In this document: positions 11,098 through 22,907 of the stretch, piece by piece
Layout of the letters: every line of letters starts with the position of its first letter
Position numbering within the stretch: the stretch's first letter is position 1
Origin: Zarea fungicola
Lineage: Eukaryota > Ascomycota > Sordariomycetes > Hypocreales > Cordycipitaceae
Direction: 5' to 3'
Assembly: GCA_900169235.1 (NCBI GenBank)
Contig: FWCC01000017.1
Span: forward strand, 62,001-126,000
DNA length: 64,000 bases
The notes under the pieces: model-generated
The model's database searches: none
Seen by the model: only the letters and a program-made list of their open reading frames with translations
Told to the model about the DNA's origin: nothing
Made by a program: the position numbers and the translations under genes

Positions 11098-12297
11098 CTA
11101 GGATCGAAATCTCGATGAGGTACGCTCCTGAATCTGCTTCTCCGTAGAAATGTACAGGCGGTCAAGATAGTCCATTGCCGAGGCATCCCGCAGTATCTTG
11201 GCAACCTGGATGCCAGCCGAGATAAGCTGCAGGATATTCCGGTCGTCCTTGAGCGGTCGGCTCTGATGCTTGGATGCGTGCCTCATTTCCAATGAATTTT
11301 CCAATATAGTCACAAACTGCTTAATTTGTCCATTATAGAGCACTCGGGCAGGGATCCGGCGCTTGGTGGCGAGTCTCTTCAACAAGTACACCCATTCGGT
11401 CCATTCGCGATCTTGGGGCCGCTCCACTGGCCGCATATTCTGTGACAGCGGAATCGGAAACTGGTACTTGGCTACGAAATCGTAAGCACACTGCGACAAG
11501 CGGTCGTTGACCTGTCCCAGCACCATGTCCTGCTCCTGCACATGCAAGTTTGTTGGGAGATGCGGTAGCTCCCGTTCTTGCATGGAAATAACCTCTTGAG
11601 AAGGGCGCTGGAGAAACTGGTGCGGGCCATCGAATTCGTCCCGGTTCGATGGGCGCCGTTGCGGCCGCGTCCGCGGGTTTGTGTTGGCACCTGCGTTGGA
11701 TTTCCCTCGACGTCCTGTATATGTAGGGTCGCCTCCATTCTCCAAAGAATATTCAGAAAGATTTGGAGATGCGAGGATGTCATCAACGGATTCCGTCGGG
11801 GAGTGGCGTTCTTGGGCTTCCCATGACGCCTTAGAGCTTTGGTATGATCCGTAGGTCGGCAGTTGATTCGTGTTCAACGCGCTCTGCGGTGGTGGCATGA
11901 AGCCGGGTAGGCCCATGGACGGCGTTTCCGTGCGAGGAGCATACGTGTTGCCAGCGCCAAAATTGTTCATACTTTAAAACGGTTCCAGGAGAGAGTGTTA
12001 CCACAATTGTTTCGCGCAGAATTTGCCCATCTAAAGTGCCAACAAGTAATAACAGAGGGAAAAAGTAAAATCTTACCTTGCTGGAGGATACATGTCATCG
12101 CGCGGCCAGTCGTGCGAGTTCGGGGCAGGAATATGGCTTCAAAGGGCAGCAGTCAGTCAGAAAAAAAAGCCCTTGAATGTGGGTTTTGATCGTTGCTCTT
12201 CAAGGCATTCCTACCTCCGTCTTGGGTTCCACGGCCCAGATTCGGGACCTGGCCCAGGATACATCATTGTTGGGCGAGCCATCTGTCCAGGATCCAT
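11098..12297 (-). CDS. Unrecognised Pro/Gln-rich protein with conserved-looking C-terminal region
   Basis: A 338-residue protein in three exons: 12297-12215, 12136-12077 and 11971-11098. The introns are 78 bp (12214-12137, donor GTAGGA) and 105 bp (12076-11972, donor GTAAGA). Both joins keep the frame and give continuous Pro-rich sequence (WNPRRSHIPAPNSHDWPRDD, then MYPPASMNNFGAGN). The first 170 residues are disordered and rich in P, N, G, S and R. The last 140 look folded and helical, including ECYDF-like QCAYDFVAKYQFPIPL, then REWTEWVYLLKRLATKRRIP, and end in an Arg/Ser tail. No domain was recognised. A disordered N-terminus with a compact helical C-terminus would suit a transcription or RNA-binding cofactor, but that is speculation. 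Confidence 0.75.
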
Positions 12298-15200
12298 GGT
12301 GTAGAGCCTTGACCGAGAAGGGCAGCAGCGGGAAAAAAAGCAAATAAAAAAGCAAAGAACGATATCGCGGCAGGGAGAGCCGGGGTCCAGGCAACCAAGT
12401 CGAAAGGAGCAGTAGATTCACGAGTCCGGAAGTGCCTTGGAGATCATGCAACGGCCAAAAGTCCGCGGGGAGCGCCCGCCACGTCAGGCATCGACACCAA
12501 AAATAAGATGAGGGTGAGGTTTTTGCCAGATACCCAGCCGAACCACGGAGACAGCTTGGAATGCAGGATTTCTTTGCCAGGCGAGGTACTGCAGAGACAA
12601 GTTATAACTCGAATGTGTCGGATGGCGGTGTGGTGCACTGGGCCAGGTGACCGACAGCAGCAGCCCAGCTTAGGCCGACTTATACAGGTTGACGAGTGAG
12701 CGGTAACTACGGCACTATCTTTTTAGTGCTTGTCGGCTAGTGGCCCAATGGACAGTAGAGGAACTGAAGGCGCTCCTCGCTGATGGAACTGTATACGAAG
12801 TAAAATTGGAAACAACCGTGGGCTTGCGTCTGAAAGCCAGCTTAACACACAATATCTATGCTCTGCTTTCGTTCATAGAATCAACGGTCGAATAGTAAAG
12901 TGCCAGCCAGGAATATGAATTTGAACCTTTGACTGTCATGGCATTCATTCATTGATTTTGCAGACTGGCCAAGGCATTGGCTGGTGGATCCTTGTGGTTG
13001 ATGCACCTTGATTAAAACTACTTTAGCTGGTGGTAGAGATGTCTGCCGGCACGTCTTGGAGCCAGCGGCATGGCTAACAAGAATTCTGACGTGACAGAGG
13101 AGCCAGCCCTGCCCTTTTTTGCCCAGGGTGCATTTGTGTGCGAGCGAGGGGCTTGCACGGAGATTTGCAGGTGGGACAGCGCACAGGGGGGATGCAATGA
13201 CGAGGCAATCTCAAGCGTGTAAGACAATGGACCATTCCCTTGGATCAGACCAATTGCCAAGGTGGGACCTTGCCACAGGAAAGTCTCAACGATCCACTGT
13301 TCATGGGCTCTTCGTGGGGGCTATTCATTGAACCGGCCGTTGAAACGAGCCCTGTGAAATTTGTCAGGTATGCTCTCACTTCCACATGGTCTCGCAAGTT
13401 TCTAGTTTAGGCTGCAGAAGTAAGACGCGGGGAGAAGGCCAGCCACCACATTCTACCTGTCCGGGTCGGTATGGAGGGATATGATTGATAAACCAAGCGT
13501 CAGCAAGCACAAGATGTTCTCAAAGGAGTGCGTTTTTTTTTGTGAAAGCATGACCATCCTTTTCTGTTTGGTGGCGTGGAGGCCTGGCGCTCGTGGGGAT
13601 GGACTGCGGGCGTAGCGTGAAAGGCGGTGAATGAAAGATGTGCCGAGAGGGAGGGGCAGCGTTTGCTTGCTTGGGCACCAAGGGCCTTCTCGTCCCACCA
13701 AGTTGAACTTGCGAGAGAATCGCTAGCGAGCCAACGAGCCAAGCATAGCGGGTTGTTAATGCGCAATTACGTAGCCGAAGAAGGATGTTTGAATACTGCG
13801 CTGTCATTCTCAGTGCCGATCCAGGTTTGGCTCCTTGACAGGCGAGCACGGAGTGGTTCAATGCAGGATCTGGCGGCGTCCGTCATGTAGCAGCGTTTGA
13901 TGCCCGCCAGGGAGACAGTTCGGAGGGTCAGGCAGATGTACATATGTACCGGCTGGTGGCAGACGCCAAATCTGTGGCCGTTTGGGGAAATCTCGGGTGC
14001 TTGCAACGGTGTGGAAGCTGCAAAATGACGTCTGTGTGCGAGCATTGCAGTATCGGGGGGGGCATAGAAGACAGACAGCTGCAACACAATTCAACCGTTT
14101 CTTTGCCCGAGCGACAAGGCAGATTGCCTACTTAGTATAACTGCTAACCACCTTTGTGAGGCATCTCGAGGTGCGGAGATCAGTTTGTCCGTGGCTTTGG
14201 TTGCAGGGTAGCAGCTACCTATGATGCGTGCTGTTTCGGGTGTGAACCTGACCACCCCATTTCTCCAAAGAAGTAGGTAATGGAAATGGTATTTTACCCG
14301 TGACTGCTTTTCTGTGAAGGGTGGGGGTTATCACTTACTGGTGGTCGTTCGTTAAGCTACGATTATGATGATGCCCGACGGAAGTGTTTGGTGTTTGGTG
14401 TTTGGTGTTCTGAATTTGGGTTTCCCCGAGTTCGACGCACTATACTTGGCTCTATTGGTGTAAGTAACTGTGAGGTTTTAGCGTACCAAGCAGTCGGGAA
14501 ACTGAAAGTAGAGTCAGCCATCCATGAGCGGGGAAGCTGCCAGGTGCCAGCAGCTGGCAGAAATCACAAGGATATTGTTGACATCCTCAGGCAAGCGAAT
14601 AACCGTTTTGGTTACTATTGACTCGATATTCATGTAACAATTGTTTCGCAAATTTCCGTCGCTGCTACGTCTCCTCTCCTGGAGTCACTGACAAACTGGG
14701 TCTTGATTCATCAGGTCGACTCATGTAGCTCCTTTCTGCTTCATCCAAGAACGGTATACTGAAACTGGGAAAAATACATACCATACCAGAGGCATACTGC
14801 AGCAGATGGCAAGTGGCCGCTGTCCTGTTCTTCTCGTCAAATCTATTCTCTATAATGGCAATATAAAGTGGGATTTACCACGACTTTCCACGCTCACCAA
14901 AGTTGCTACGCTAGGACGAGTACTCCAATCTACCAGTGCGCCTAAACAAATGAGGTGGACAGAGTATGAGCGTTTTTCTGACGATAGAAACGGCATCCGA
15001 ATCTTCCGACTCTGTACTACCGCCGGCCATTGCTCCGACGAAGACCTCTGCCCAAGCTCAACTCGTAACTTAGTCACCAGACACCTCGGAATTCAGTTAT
15101 CGCTCAGACCTAGCCAACGGCTCGTGGCATACATACACCTTGCCGAGCGACGGCGAGGGACAACGCATCCAATCCGTCACTGGTCAATGATAAACCAATG

Positions 15201-16436
15201 GAGCCCTAAGAATAGAACTGAGGGAAGAAACGAGAAGGGATTGGTTCTCGGCCTACTGGAATCACAGGCGCGGCTTATCTACAGGCCATGATCGTACCAC
15301 TTATGCTGACAGAGAGCTGGGACAAGAAAGAGCTGGCCGCGCTGCCAGTGGCCACACCATCAGAAAATCACCTCCATACGGACTACACCGCACCGAAAAG
15401 GAAGAAGACAAGACCACACTCCGCCGTACCAAATCATCCAATAAACGAGAATTCAACACCAAAAACTAATACCGCCTCGGCAACTCTCCTCTCTCCTGGG
15501 CAGGCAGGCGTCCACGCCCGACGAGCAAGGCCAGCACGGCGGCGCAGCAATCACAGCCAGCCTGCACACGTTGTTGACGTGGCAGGCAGGTGACAGTCAC
15601 TGACAACCGTGATGCTCTCTTTTTTGGTGTTGCCGCCCAAATATCAAATATTTTCTGACAGTTTCTTCCACCTCAACAACACATGCGAGCAATTGGCTCT
15701 TACCGACAAGTTTCAGCTAAGCCAGTAGCTAAAGGAGCGGCCCGCTGTTGACCACCGCGGGCACTCCCGTATGGTGAGACGGGACTCCCGCTCCACCAGG
15801 TGTGGCTACATGGCGCTGCATTGATGAGTTGTCCTGCAGCAGAATCACTTTCCTCGTCACGTCGTCACATCCTCTGGCCAGTAACCAACTGCCCTCTGGC
15901 ACAGTCAGCTCCACCAAGCCAAGCCATGATACCCTGCTGCAGTCCGGCTGCTCCAGCACCGCTGTCCTAGTAGCCTATCAGCCAGCTCTAGTCGGACGCT
16001 AGAACATTATGCAACCCCTGCCAACGTCGGAACCTGCCCTCTCAACTCACAGTTTATTGGCGAAAAAGAAAATGTGACTCGCGCCATGTTGACAAAGCCC
16101 TGCGTGTTTCAATAAAGCTCTGACTGCTCAAAATGTATTAAAAACGCGCATGCCCCCGTCGACCCTGCTGACTGACTCTTGCCTCTTTTACCTCTCCAAT
16201 TTCTGCCCAAACTATCGTGCCCAAGACCATTCCTCCTGTCAGCTTTTGTCTACAAAATCTGCCCTCATCTTACTACTCCCCCCGCTCATTACTCTTCCTC
16301 CCTGCTAGCACTATACCACTACCAAGGTTGTGCTTACAGCTTGCTAAGAGATCTCACTGTATATCGCGAGTCTAGGTCCGCAATACCCTGTGGAAGCTCG
16401 TGTAAATACTGCTTAGTATCCTTTGCCTTGGATATC
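12298..16436. other. 4.1-kb gene-free region upstream of the C2H2 factor
   Basis: The region lies between two divergently transcribed genes. No open frame in it has recognisable domains or convincing composition; several 60-160 codon frames overlap one another on both strands. Its right end looks like a promoter and leader: a TATA-like TATTAAAAA at 16136-16144, then a pyrimidine-rich stretch from about 16160. An ATG at 16150 opens a 52-codon upstream frame (to 16308) that matters only if transcription begins before it. Such long upstream regions are common for developmental regulators in filamentous fungi, so it may hold extended control elements. Confidence 0.45.
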
Positions 16437-19400
16437 ATGACTGTTGCTTTCGTATCGCGCTCGACAACCATGCCCCATTACAATATCAAATCTGAGCTCG
16501 AGGAGGCTCAATCGCTTGTCAGGTACTGTTTTCTTTTTTCTACATTTTCCAGGATTGGTTTCTTTATCGTCTTGTCTTTCTCTCTTTTGGACTGTCTGCA
16601 CTTGCATACATGTCTCCTGCGCTTTTATTTTTGGACCGTTCAGTCTTCGCGTCAAGACATCAGGATGACCCCCTACTTTGGACCAAACCTGGATTTCTCA
16701 TACCATCTGGATTAAAACCTCTCTGGATCAGGACTTGTCCGAGCCGGACAAGAGATCCAAAAAAATAATTGAACAAGACATTATATAGGCGTTTGCCAGC
16801 GGTAAGTAGTTTGAAACCCAATGTCGACATTTATTCCGCGGACTTTCTTTTCTGGTTCTCTCTGTCGCTTGCATGATCAATTTGGACACCATTGGATTTC
16901 ATGGATTTCATGGATTTTGGATTTCTACTCGGACTCTCGGACTACTGGATTTTTACGTGGATTCGTATCTTGGAATATCGTGGAATTTTCATGGATTTAC
17001 CGGATTGGTCTGGACTGTGCTTTTGTTTTCTTTACTGGACATGAACGGATTGTTTTGGCCAGCCTCGCCACCAGGAATCTTGCTACAGTTTGCCTTCCCA
17101 AGCGACTGTTGGCAGTGCTTGACGCACGTTAGTCCAGAACCGTTTACACGGCTATGGGCTGCAGTTTGATTACTTCTGAATATTACTGTATCATCTGCTG
17201 AACGGTAAGGTCTCACACAAGGAGACGCACATTCATTTTGGAACCGCAACAACCTTACTCGGAAATACCTGGAGACACCATTCTAAATACTGCTCAACTC
17301 ATACATATAAACGGAGCCCTCTACACACCCACCAAGGATCCTTCACTTTCTGCCGCGAGAATTTCTCGTAGTGTCATTTCTTTTGTCAAGCTGCACCACC
17401 AAACTCGGATCAGGCCCGAATGTTGGTCCCCTATTCACATTAATGAAGACGGGCAGTGATCACTTTTTCTACAATGGATAACGACGCTCGCTTCACCTTT
17501 CCTTCCGCTTCTCATGGAACCGCGCACCTGGAACTTGCCATCATTTCGCGTTTTGATTTTATCTTCTTCTGTTTTGCTTGCTTTGGCGTTCTTTTGCTCT
17601 TTCACTTCTATGAAGTATGATGCCAATCATCCTCCGCATGGTTTGTATACCCCTTTTACACCCCATGCGTAAATAGTGACTAACCTATGAATAGACCCAA
17701 AGTTGGATAATGTGGCTTGATTATTTCTATTGTTTTCAAATCTGGTCATTGTACAAAAACTAACCCAATGCAGCGAATACAGCTTCCCCACAACCACAAC
17801 CTCATCCACTACCACAGTATATGCCTTTTCCCAAGGCGAGAACCCTTCAGATCTGCTTTCCAGTACTGCTTGGTGTCTACCAGGAGATGGCTCACAGTAC
17901 CTAACTGATCTTCATGACCATGGAGCTGCGCTTTCCGGAAGTGTTGAGGAATCCATGTTTAACTCTGGCCAAACCACGCCCAAAGGGACCCGGATCAACC
18001 AAAGTCATCAGCCCATGGAGGCAACATGGAATACAGCCAGGATCTTCTCCGCAACTGCAAAGAGCCAAGCCATGTCTCGCATGAGCTCAAGCACATCAGG
18101 ATGCTCATCCGTTTCAAATGGATCGGGCTTGCCGCACACCAACCCAATGGTAACGGCAGCTCACCCATTCCAAGATGACAATGTCCACGTGATGGGTGCT
18201 ATGCATATGAACCCTTGCCAGCTGTCAGAAAGTGTAGGATCGCCCCTCCTTTGGCCCGCCGGCTACGGACTTGAGATTGGATTGGATGGTGACTGCACTG
18301 CTCTCACCGTTGAGGATATGAACCCAATGAATGTGGCACCATCACAGGTAACTTTCGGACTGAACGGAATCCCGGCGGCGTCGCCCTCGAGCTCGTGGGA
18401 TGAGTCTAGCCCTATCTCTCGCACATCATCCCCCAATACACTTGATGAGTCGTGGCGGACGGCTGCAATGGCTAATTCGCCATTGAATAACTTCATGGGT
18501 GGCTCTACAAGGTATGTGACGAATTACCATCAGTTCCAATACCCGACGGTCGATTCTCACATTCACAATGATAGCCCCGAAAGCAAGCCCCTCACTCTCG
18601 TCTCCGACATGGATGGTATGGTCCCCCTCAGTGGAGCTGTGGACATGGCCTCTGCCAACTACAAGCGTCGCAGCAGTGTTGAGTCTGACTCTCCGCGTGA
18701 TGATGCTCGCTACAAGAATGCCGCTCGTCAAGCGGATGGGCTTTTCCACTGCCCATGGGAAGGCGAGGCGGGCTGCAATCATAAGCCAGAGAAGCTCAAG
18801 TGCAACTACGAGTAAGTCTTCCATTCATGTTCCACTGTCCCTAGCGCATTACTGACCTTGGTTAGCAAATATGTCGACTCCCATCTGAAGCCTTACAAAT
18901 GCAAGGTGGCCATCTGCGAGGACGCCCGCTTCTCATCTACAGCCTGCCGGCTCCGCCATGAGCGAGAGGCTCACGGCTTACACGGCCACGGCAACAAGCC
19001 ATTCCTGTGCACATATGACGGTTGTGAGCGCTCCCAGCCCGGCCTTGGCTTCCCTAGACAGTGGAATCTTCGAGACCACATGAAGCGAGTGCACAATGAT
19101 ACGGGCGATGTTGCTGGAGCAGGTCCGACTCCGGCTCCTGAACCAGTCAAAGGTCGCAAGCGCAAGACCGAGACACATGAGCTTACTGCTTCTGAGCGCA
19201 AAGCCCCTCCCAAGCCTGCCCCTCTCCCCAGCTCTCGCAAGATTGCCACGAAACCCCTTTTGGAAGAGTGGCAAGACCACTACCAAGCCCTTCAAGGAAT
19301 CCTCCAAGGAATGGTGGCCCCCGGAGACTACAGGAACTTGAGCCAGCTTAGCGAGATGCAGAAGCGCTCTGTGGAGATGGCAAAGATCACCTCGCAGCTT

Positions 19401-19463
19401 GTGTCTGCTTCCAAGTCATCTCGGGAATCTGCTCCCAAGAAGGCATACACTGCGGGTGGTTGA
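16437..19463 (+). CDS. C2H2 zinc-finger transcription factor with a 1.25-kb first intron
   Basis: A predicted nuclear DNA-binding protein of 573 residues. Exons are 16437-16522, 17774-18811 and 18866-19463. Exon 1 (MTVAFVSRSTTMPHYNIKSE) ends at a GTACTG donor. Exon 2 follows a CTAAC branch site and CAG acceptor, and the join restores frame exactly (QSLVSEYSFP). No ATG opens exon 2 in this frame, which supports the distant first exon. The second intron is 54 bp. Residues 30-350 are Ser/Thr/Pro-rich. A finger block lies at about 353-450: a degenerate first unit (FHCPWEGEAGC), then YKCKVAICEDARFSSTACRL...H-x4-H, then FLCTYDGC...RQWNLRDHMKRVH. This block matches a fungal C2H2 family I recognise without a firm name. 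A basic Lys/Arg tract (GRKRK) follows. Internal exons inside the long intron cannot be excluded. Confidence 0.83.
16892..17012 (+). repeat. Degenerate TGGATTT-type repeat inside the long intron
   Basis: About 120 bp in the first intron of the C2H2 gene carry many imperfect copies of a TGGATTT/TGGAATT unit, starting with two close copies of ATGGATTTC. As a result two overlapping plus-strand frames (from 16821 and 16873) stay open for about 100 codons with Trp-Ile-Ser and Gly-Phe-His repeats. These look like repeat artefacts rather than proteins. Confidence 0.6.
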
Positions 19464-20567
19464 GTAAAGATTGGAACTTGTTGATTTGAACCACCCCACT
19501 TTACTCATTTTCCCCATTGCATAAGAACCTGGACGTCAGACCCAAAGCTAGGCTATACGGAGAGAGGGCTGCAAACCCGCAGTGCTTCTCCAAACTCCTT
19601 ACCGCGGTCTTGAATGGATGATGTAGCAGACGCAGTACGATTATTGTCTTGATTGATGCGTATATGGCTGCTCGCTTCTGGAGGAATCCGAGGTCTCCTA
19701 TGTGTACGCTAATGCTGAGAATGCTGAGTGTCTTTTTTTACAACAAAAACAAATCGCGGCTTCCGAGGCTGGAAGCGGTGATTACCAGTCGCCCTTTTCT
19801 TACAGGCTGCCTTTGATGAGGCCTGGAAAAGTTCGACTGGGAGAAGAAGAAAAAGAGACGGAACTTGCGGAAAACTTGAAATGCCAAGTTTTGAGCTGTT
19901 CTTTTTTTGTGTGATTCGGGCCGGAGGGCCGGTTTATCGTTCACAAAAAGCTCATGGTTGCGCGGTAACAGTGCTAGGATATCATGATGTGCGATGCAAT
20001 TTTTTTTCTATTTACTTTCTTATATTTACTTAGTCCCTTTGTTGAATTATCATTTAAAACACAATACTTATAAAACACTACATGTGAGCATATGGCCTAG
20101 AGACATGAATATACGCTGCAGAGGTGGGCTACCCCGCTACGCATCGTTGCGGATGGTGAGGGAGATATGAGTTGGGTGGGAGTAATACGACCACTGTTAA
20201 AAAGAGGCTTGTATGCACATTGTAGGCAACATCTTAGTACAATGGCGAGATGCGTTGAGGGATCAGTGCGGCCCGCTGCCGGCTTTATCTGACATGTGCG
20301 GTCAACCAGCGCCCTGTGTCGTGGTGGGCTACAGCGGTAACGTTGGTGGTTCAGCCTCTGCCCCTCCAAAGCTCTCAACGTGCGACTTTTTTGGCAGCCC
20401 CTCCCCACCTTACCCGGACCTTGAGCTGTTATCGTCGCCTCTAAATTTCCTCATCTTTGCCTTGTACATCATATCAACCAATTCCCTTACATATCCACAT
20501 TATCGTCTTCTAGCTGAAGACATAGTTGAATAGTTTCAAAATATTCAACTCAAGACCAATCGCAACA
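19464..20567. other. C2H2 3' UTR and TPI promoter region
   Basis: About 1.1 kb. The left part should be the 3' UTR of the C2H2 gene. Around 20.0 kb the sequence is very AT-rich. The right 250 bp look like the triosephosphate isomerase promoter and leader: a CCAAT at 20478-20482 and pyrimidine-rich stretches. No coding frame is convincing. Confidence 0.5.
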
Positions 20568-21550
20568 ATGGCTCGCAAGTTCTTTGTCGGCGGCAACTTC
20601 AAGATGTAAGAAGATATTCCCGGTGTCATGGAGGGGCAGCCTTTTACCCAAGCATATACGAGTACTGACATCTTTTGCTTGTCTTTCCGTTTTGCAGGAA
20701 CGGCTCCGTGTCGTCCATCAAGGAGATTGTCACCAACCTGAACAACGCCAACCTCGACTCCTCTGTCGGTACGTTCTAACCCCGCCCGCTTTTGCTCCTC
20801 CCGCCCGCCGCCAAGGATATCACCAAGTATCTAACCAAACACCCAAACAGAGGTCGTCGTCTCCCCTAGTGCCATCCACCTGGTCCTCGTCCGCGACAGC
20901 CTCCGACCTGAGATTGGCGTCGCCGCCCAGAACGTCTACGACAAGCCCAACGGCGCCTTCACTGGCGAGCTGTCCGTCTCGCAGCTCCTCGACTCCAAGG
21001 TCAACTGGGCCATCCTCGGCCACTCGGAGCGCCGCACCATTCTCAAGGAGGCCGACGAGCTCGTCGCCTCCAAGACAAAGTACGCCACCGAGAACGGCGT
21101 CAGCGTCATCTGGTGCTGCGGCGAGTCGCTCGAGGAGCGCGAGGCCGGCCAGACCATTGCCGTCGTCAGCAAGCAGCTCGCCGCCCTCAAGGCCAAGGTC
21201 AGCGACTGGTCCCGCATCGTCATCGCCTACGAGCCCATCTGGGCCATTGGCACCGGCAAGGTCGCCACCACGGAGCAGGCCCAGGATGTGCACAAGGCCA
21301 TCCGTGAGTGGCTCAAGACCGAGGTCAGCCAAAAGGTCGCCGACGAGACCCGCATCCTCTACGGCGGCAGCGTCAACGAGAAGAACTGCGCAGAGCTCGG
21401 CAAGCAGGCCGACATTGACGGCTTCCTCGTCGGTGGTGCTTCTCTCAAGCCTGCCTGTAAGTCTATCCCAGCTCCTCAAGGGTTCTAATTGCGTGTTACT
21501 AACCCTGGTTTACACTAGTCGTCGACATTATCAACTCTAGCAAGCTGTAA
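20568..21550 (+). CDS. tpi1: Triosephosphate isomerase
   Basis: This glycolytic enzyme interconverts dihydroxyacetone phosphate and glyceraldehyde 3-phosphate in the cytosol. There are four exons: 20568-20605, 20698-20768, 20851-21456 and 21519-21550, with introns of 92, 82 and 62 bp. Donors are GTAAGA, GTACGT and GTAAGT; the second and third introns have CTAAC branch sites. The product is 248 residues, the normal length. All catalytic landmarks are present: Lys in GGNFKMNG, His in ILGHSERR, Glu in AYEPIWAIGTG, the flexible lid with its GTGKVATTEQAQ hinge, and the phosphate-binding YGGSVN and GFLVGGASL loops. The first intron lies right after the lysine motif. No signal peptide is present. 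Confidence 0.97.
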
Positions 21551-21839
21551 ATTGCATGGTAGTCTGTTACATGCATAAGACCCCACGGCGTCCTAAAATA
21601 AAATAAAAATACATGATCCAATTGCTATCGTATTAAATGTGAAAATGGAAATTCATTGCTAAATGTGTAGTTGCGAACAGTCGTTCGGCCCTTTCTAATC
21701 AAGGGGATATCCCAATGCTCCAGTTGCACACGTCGAAACCCGCTCTATCATGCGCATTATAGTCTCAATACAAGGTAAATATACACGGCTCGAAGCCTTT
21801 GGCCTTTTCTTCTTCTTTTTATCTTCAGGCCCACCTGCT

Positions 21840-22387
21840 TTATACAACCATACCCTTGCCGTGGTATGGTGACCAGATGCCTCGGACGCTAGGCTTGGTG
21901 CTGGTGACGGCCTTGTTGGTGCGGCGCTGTTTGGAGCCGCTGGCGTCCCGTAGCAGCTCAACCTTTTGCAGAATCTCGTACGGCGTCAAGTTTCGTACGC
22001 AAATGGGCTTTGTGCGGCCGTTGATGTAGTGTCCGATGATGACGGGATGCTTTCCGGGGCGAGGCGAGACGGCGAATTCGACCTGGGGGTTGGAGGAGGC
22101 GACCTTTGGGAGCAGGGATTTGATGAAGCCACTGGGAGAATGACTGTTAGAACTGGATTTGATCTTTGCAGTGAATGAGGTGTAGGCCGGGATGCACGTA
22201 CTTCATTCCCTTGGAGCTACCTGCCCAGTCGCAGTAGTGAAAGTCCAACTTCTTGCATTGCAGGATGAAGGCGCCGACACCATTCTATGCCAACTGTTAG
22301 CCTTCCTGCTGGCCCCCAATTTTCGAGGTCTGAAAGTGCAATTCTTACATGTGCCCTTGCAATCGACTTGATCGCCTTGATTGTCAT
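21840..22387 (-). CDS. mrpl51: Mitochondrial large-subunit ribosomal protein mL43
   Basis: A component of the mitochondrial 54S (large) ribosomal subunit, matching yeast Mrpl51 and metazoan mL43, with the L51/S25/CI-B8 thioredoxin-like fold. Three exons: 22387-22349, 22284-22202 and 22131-21840, with 64- and 70-bp introns in frame. The 137-residue product starts MTIKAIKSIARAHNGVGAF, continues QCKKLDFHYCDWAGSSKGM and has the family core VEFAVSPRPGKHPVIIGHYI and NGRTKPICVRNLTPYEI, then a basic tail ending GIWSPYHGKGMVV. The gene converges on TPI (289 bp between stops) and is divergent from U1-70K. Confidence 0.95.
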
Positions 22388-22907
22388 GTTAACTGGGCTG
22401 TATGTGTGGAAATAGGTATGGACAAGCACAAGGACAATCCAAGAGGTCGCTCGCGTGGGCCGGACTGTTGGCACGAAAAATCCAGCTGCCAGCTTCCCCA
22501 GGGGCGCCTAAAGAGGACTAGCGCACTGAACGGCTCAGCATCGGTAAAATGTGTTTGCTCAGCTGGTTCTTGCGCTACAAACCCCCCCTGCAAACCACCT
22601 GAAACGCCTGAACGGGCAGGGGGAGGAAGTCGAGCTAAAAATTATTACCTTGTGCTGAATGCAAAGGCCCAGCATAATTTGAACAGGCAGCGAACACACC
22701 AATCTCAGCCCTTTCCAACCGCAGGCTACACAAGGGGACATTCAGTTTGCGACGACGCGTATTTCCCCATCCTCTCCCCGCCGAGCAACGTCCCATGGCT
22801 CGTAGCTTTTCCCACAGCTGCCTCTAAATAGCCATAGCGACGCTTTTCTTCTTTTTGCGATTGACGCACGCCGTTGCAGCTTTCTGCTTTCGACACGCTA
22901 GGTCACC
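22388..22907. promoter_or_regulatory. Divergent promoter between mL43 and U1-70K
   Basis: These 520 bp separate two genes transcribed outward. A CCAAT pentamer is at 22699-22703, about 205 bp before the U1-70K start. A pyrimidine-rich tract (about 22840-22895) precedes that start. Open frames here overlap on both strands and are not considered coding. Confidence 0.4.

Noticed and set aside
16821..17169. Two overlapping frames of about 100 codons in the C2H2 intron
   Set aside because: Both stay open because of the TGGATTT repeat and encode repetitive aromatic sequence; treated as repeat artefact.
20820..21479. 219-codon antisense frame over TPI
   Set aside because: Shadow of the highly codon-biased TPI third exon.
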